Shown here piece by piece: positions 63,226 to 64,000 of a stretch of DNA of 64,000 bases. This DNA comes from RYN-230 sp963717125 (GTDB lineage: Bacteria; Actinomycetota; Actinomycetes; Streptosporangiales; Streptosporangiaceae). Every line of letters starts with the position of its first letter. The stretch's first letter is position 1. Below the pieces are notes generated by a model. It was given only the letters and a program-made list of their open reading frames with translations, did not search any database and had not been told where the DNA came from. Position numbers and translations under genes: made by a program. The DNA is taken from positions 372,001-436,000 of the forward strand of contig CAVQVG010000007.1 in NCBI GenBank assembly GCA_963717125.1. The letters run 5' to 3'.

Positions 63226-63262
63226 AGGGCACTGAGCGGCGGCCTGGACCGCTCAGTGCCCT
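63226..63262 (-). terminator. Hairpin terminator after uvrB
   Basis: AGGGCACTGAGCGG pairs over all 14 bases with CCGCTCAGTGCCCT around a 9-base loop, about 95 bases beyond the uvrB stop. Between them lie imperfect repeats of GGCTCAGACCC (about 63315-63365). Confidence 0.8.
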
Positions 63263-63355
63263 GAACTACTGCTTTGACGTATCCCGCGCGCCAGCGGTTC
63301 CGTCCCGGCCGCTCAGGCCCCGGCTGAGACCCCCGGCGGCTCAGACCCTGGGGGC

Positions 63356-64000
63356 TCAGACCCCGGCGGCCTGCATCCCGCGCAGCTCGTGCTTGAGCTC
63401 CTTGATCTCGTCCCGGATCCGCGCCGCCACCTCGAACTGCAGCTCCGCCGCGGCCACGTGCATCTGCTCGGTGAGCTGGCTGATCAGCGCGATGAGGTCG
63501 CCCCGTGCGGCGCCGCCGCCCTCGGCTTCGCCCGCCGCGCTGGCCGAGGCCCGCACCCGCGAGGACAGCCCGGGCACCGGGGTCTTACCCCGGCTCTGCT
63601 GCCGGCAGGCCCCGCCGATCAGCTTCTCGGTGTCCGCGTCCTCGCGGATCAGCTGGTCGAGGATGTCGGCGATCCGCTTGCGCAGCGGCGTCGGGTCGAT
63701 GCCGTGCTCGGTGTTGTAAGCGACCTGCTTGGCCCGCCGCCGGTCGGTCTCCTCGATAGCCCGCTGCATGGACGGGGTGACCGAGTCGGCGTACATGTGC
63801 ACCTGGCCGGACACGTTCCGGGCGGCCCGGCCGATGGTCTGGATCAGTGAGGTGCCGGAGCGCAGGAAGCCTTCCTTATCCGCGTCCAGGATGGACACCA
63901 GCGACACCTCGGGCAGGTCCAGGCCCTCACGGAGCAGGTTGATGCCGACCAGCACGTCGTATTCGCCGACCCGCAGCTCGCGGAGCAGCTCCACCCGGCG
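63356..64000 (-). CDS. uvrB: Excinuclease ABC subunit B, C-terminal part (gene runs off the window)
   Basis: About 215 residues to the stop at 63356; the frame is open to the window edge. Helicase motifs V and VI are present: LVGINLLREGLDLPEVSLVS and SLIQTIGRAARNVSGQV. The end is a UVR domain (LISQLTEQMHVAAAELQFEV) that binds UvrC. The N-terminal half lies upstream, outside the window. Confidence 0.96.
   Translation of the reverse strand, partial: RRVELLRELRVGEYDVLVGINLLREGLDLPEVSLVSILDADKEGFLRSGTSLIQTIGRAARNVSGQVHMYADSVTPSMQRAIEETDRRRAKQVAYNTEHGIDPTPLRKRIADILDQLIREDADTEKLIGGACRQQSRGKTPVPGLSSRVRASASAAGEAEGGGAARGDLIALISQLTEQMHVAAAELQFEVAARIRDEIKELKHELRGMQAAGV

Overview
The window is about 73% G+C, with strong C/G bias at third codon positions, many GTG starts and frequent 4-base start/stop overlaps (ATGA, GTGA). 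This is a high-G+C actinomycete. The order pyrG - NUDIX - ald - xerD - parA - small RHH-like gene - scpA - scpB - rluB - aroH - tyrA - cmk - der (60.6 to 48.6 kb, minus strand) is the conserved actinobacterial housekeeping block. The WhiJ-type XRE/DUF397/ATPase-fold genes at 45.6-48.4 kb suggest a filamentous, developmentally complex lineage. Genus cannot be fixed from the sequence alone.

Layout. 0-5 kb: end of an amino-acid ABC binding protein, a TetR regulator, a PAS hybrid histidine kinase (frame-broken), and an ArsR regulator with an ArsP-type permease. 5-13.5 kb: secreted small protein, sbcC-sbcD, a DUF3516 Ski2-like helicase, and a tandem-domain PAP2 phosphatase. 13.5-18.1 kb: a tightly overlapped operon that starts with a receiver domain fused to a PIG-L (LmbE) deacetylase, followed by ATP-grasp, PHP, a membrane GT2 polysaccharide synthase and a 56-residue membrane protein. 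18.4-25.5 kb: secreted sedolisin, MDR oxidoreductase, YceI/MarR pair, aldo-keto reductase, PaiB-like and VOC proteins. 36.2-25.6 kb (minus): a second receiver-PIG-L gene (broken), a truncated GT4, a full GT4, then MCP-CheW-CheA(hybrid)-CheB-CheR-CheY. 36.4-39 kb: receiver relic, membrane-anchored CBM2-like protein and its decayed copy. 39-43.3 kb: Sco1 fusion, lipoprotein and CtaG for cytochrome oxidase copper supply. 43.5-48.4 kb: secreted serine protease, aldo-keto reductase, two XRE/DUF5753 regulators, DUF397, HATPase. 48.5-60.6 kb: the housekeeping block. 60.7-64 kb: DMT-type permease, HAD hydrolase, lipoprotein and the 3' end of uvrB.

How it fits together. The most unusual theme is signal transduction tied to carbohydrate chemistry: two receiver-PIG-L fusions, one leading a GT2/PHP/ATP-grasp operon and one upstream of GT4 genes and a complete chemosensory operon with no flagellar gene in view. 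I infer that phosphorelay or chemosensory signalling controls deacetylation of an N-acetylhexosamine glycan or glycoside. The second striking signal is a dispersed hairpin repeat at three gene boundaries (13.4, 22.8, 61.8 kb) whose stems show compensatory base changes between copies.

Caveat. Several genes (PAS kinase, cheA, probably cheB, second receiver-PIG-L twice, second CBM2-like gene, parA) are broken by apparent one-base indels. Some may be sequencing or assembly errors; parA in particular is a housekeeping gene. Breaks are reported as seen, without assuming the genes are dead.
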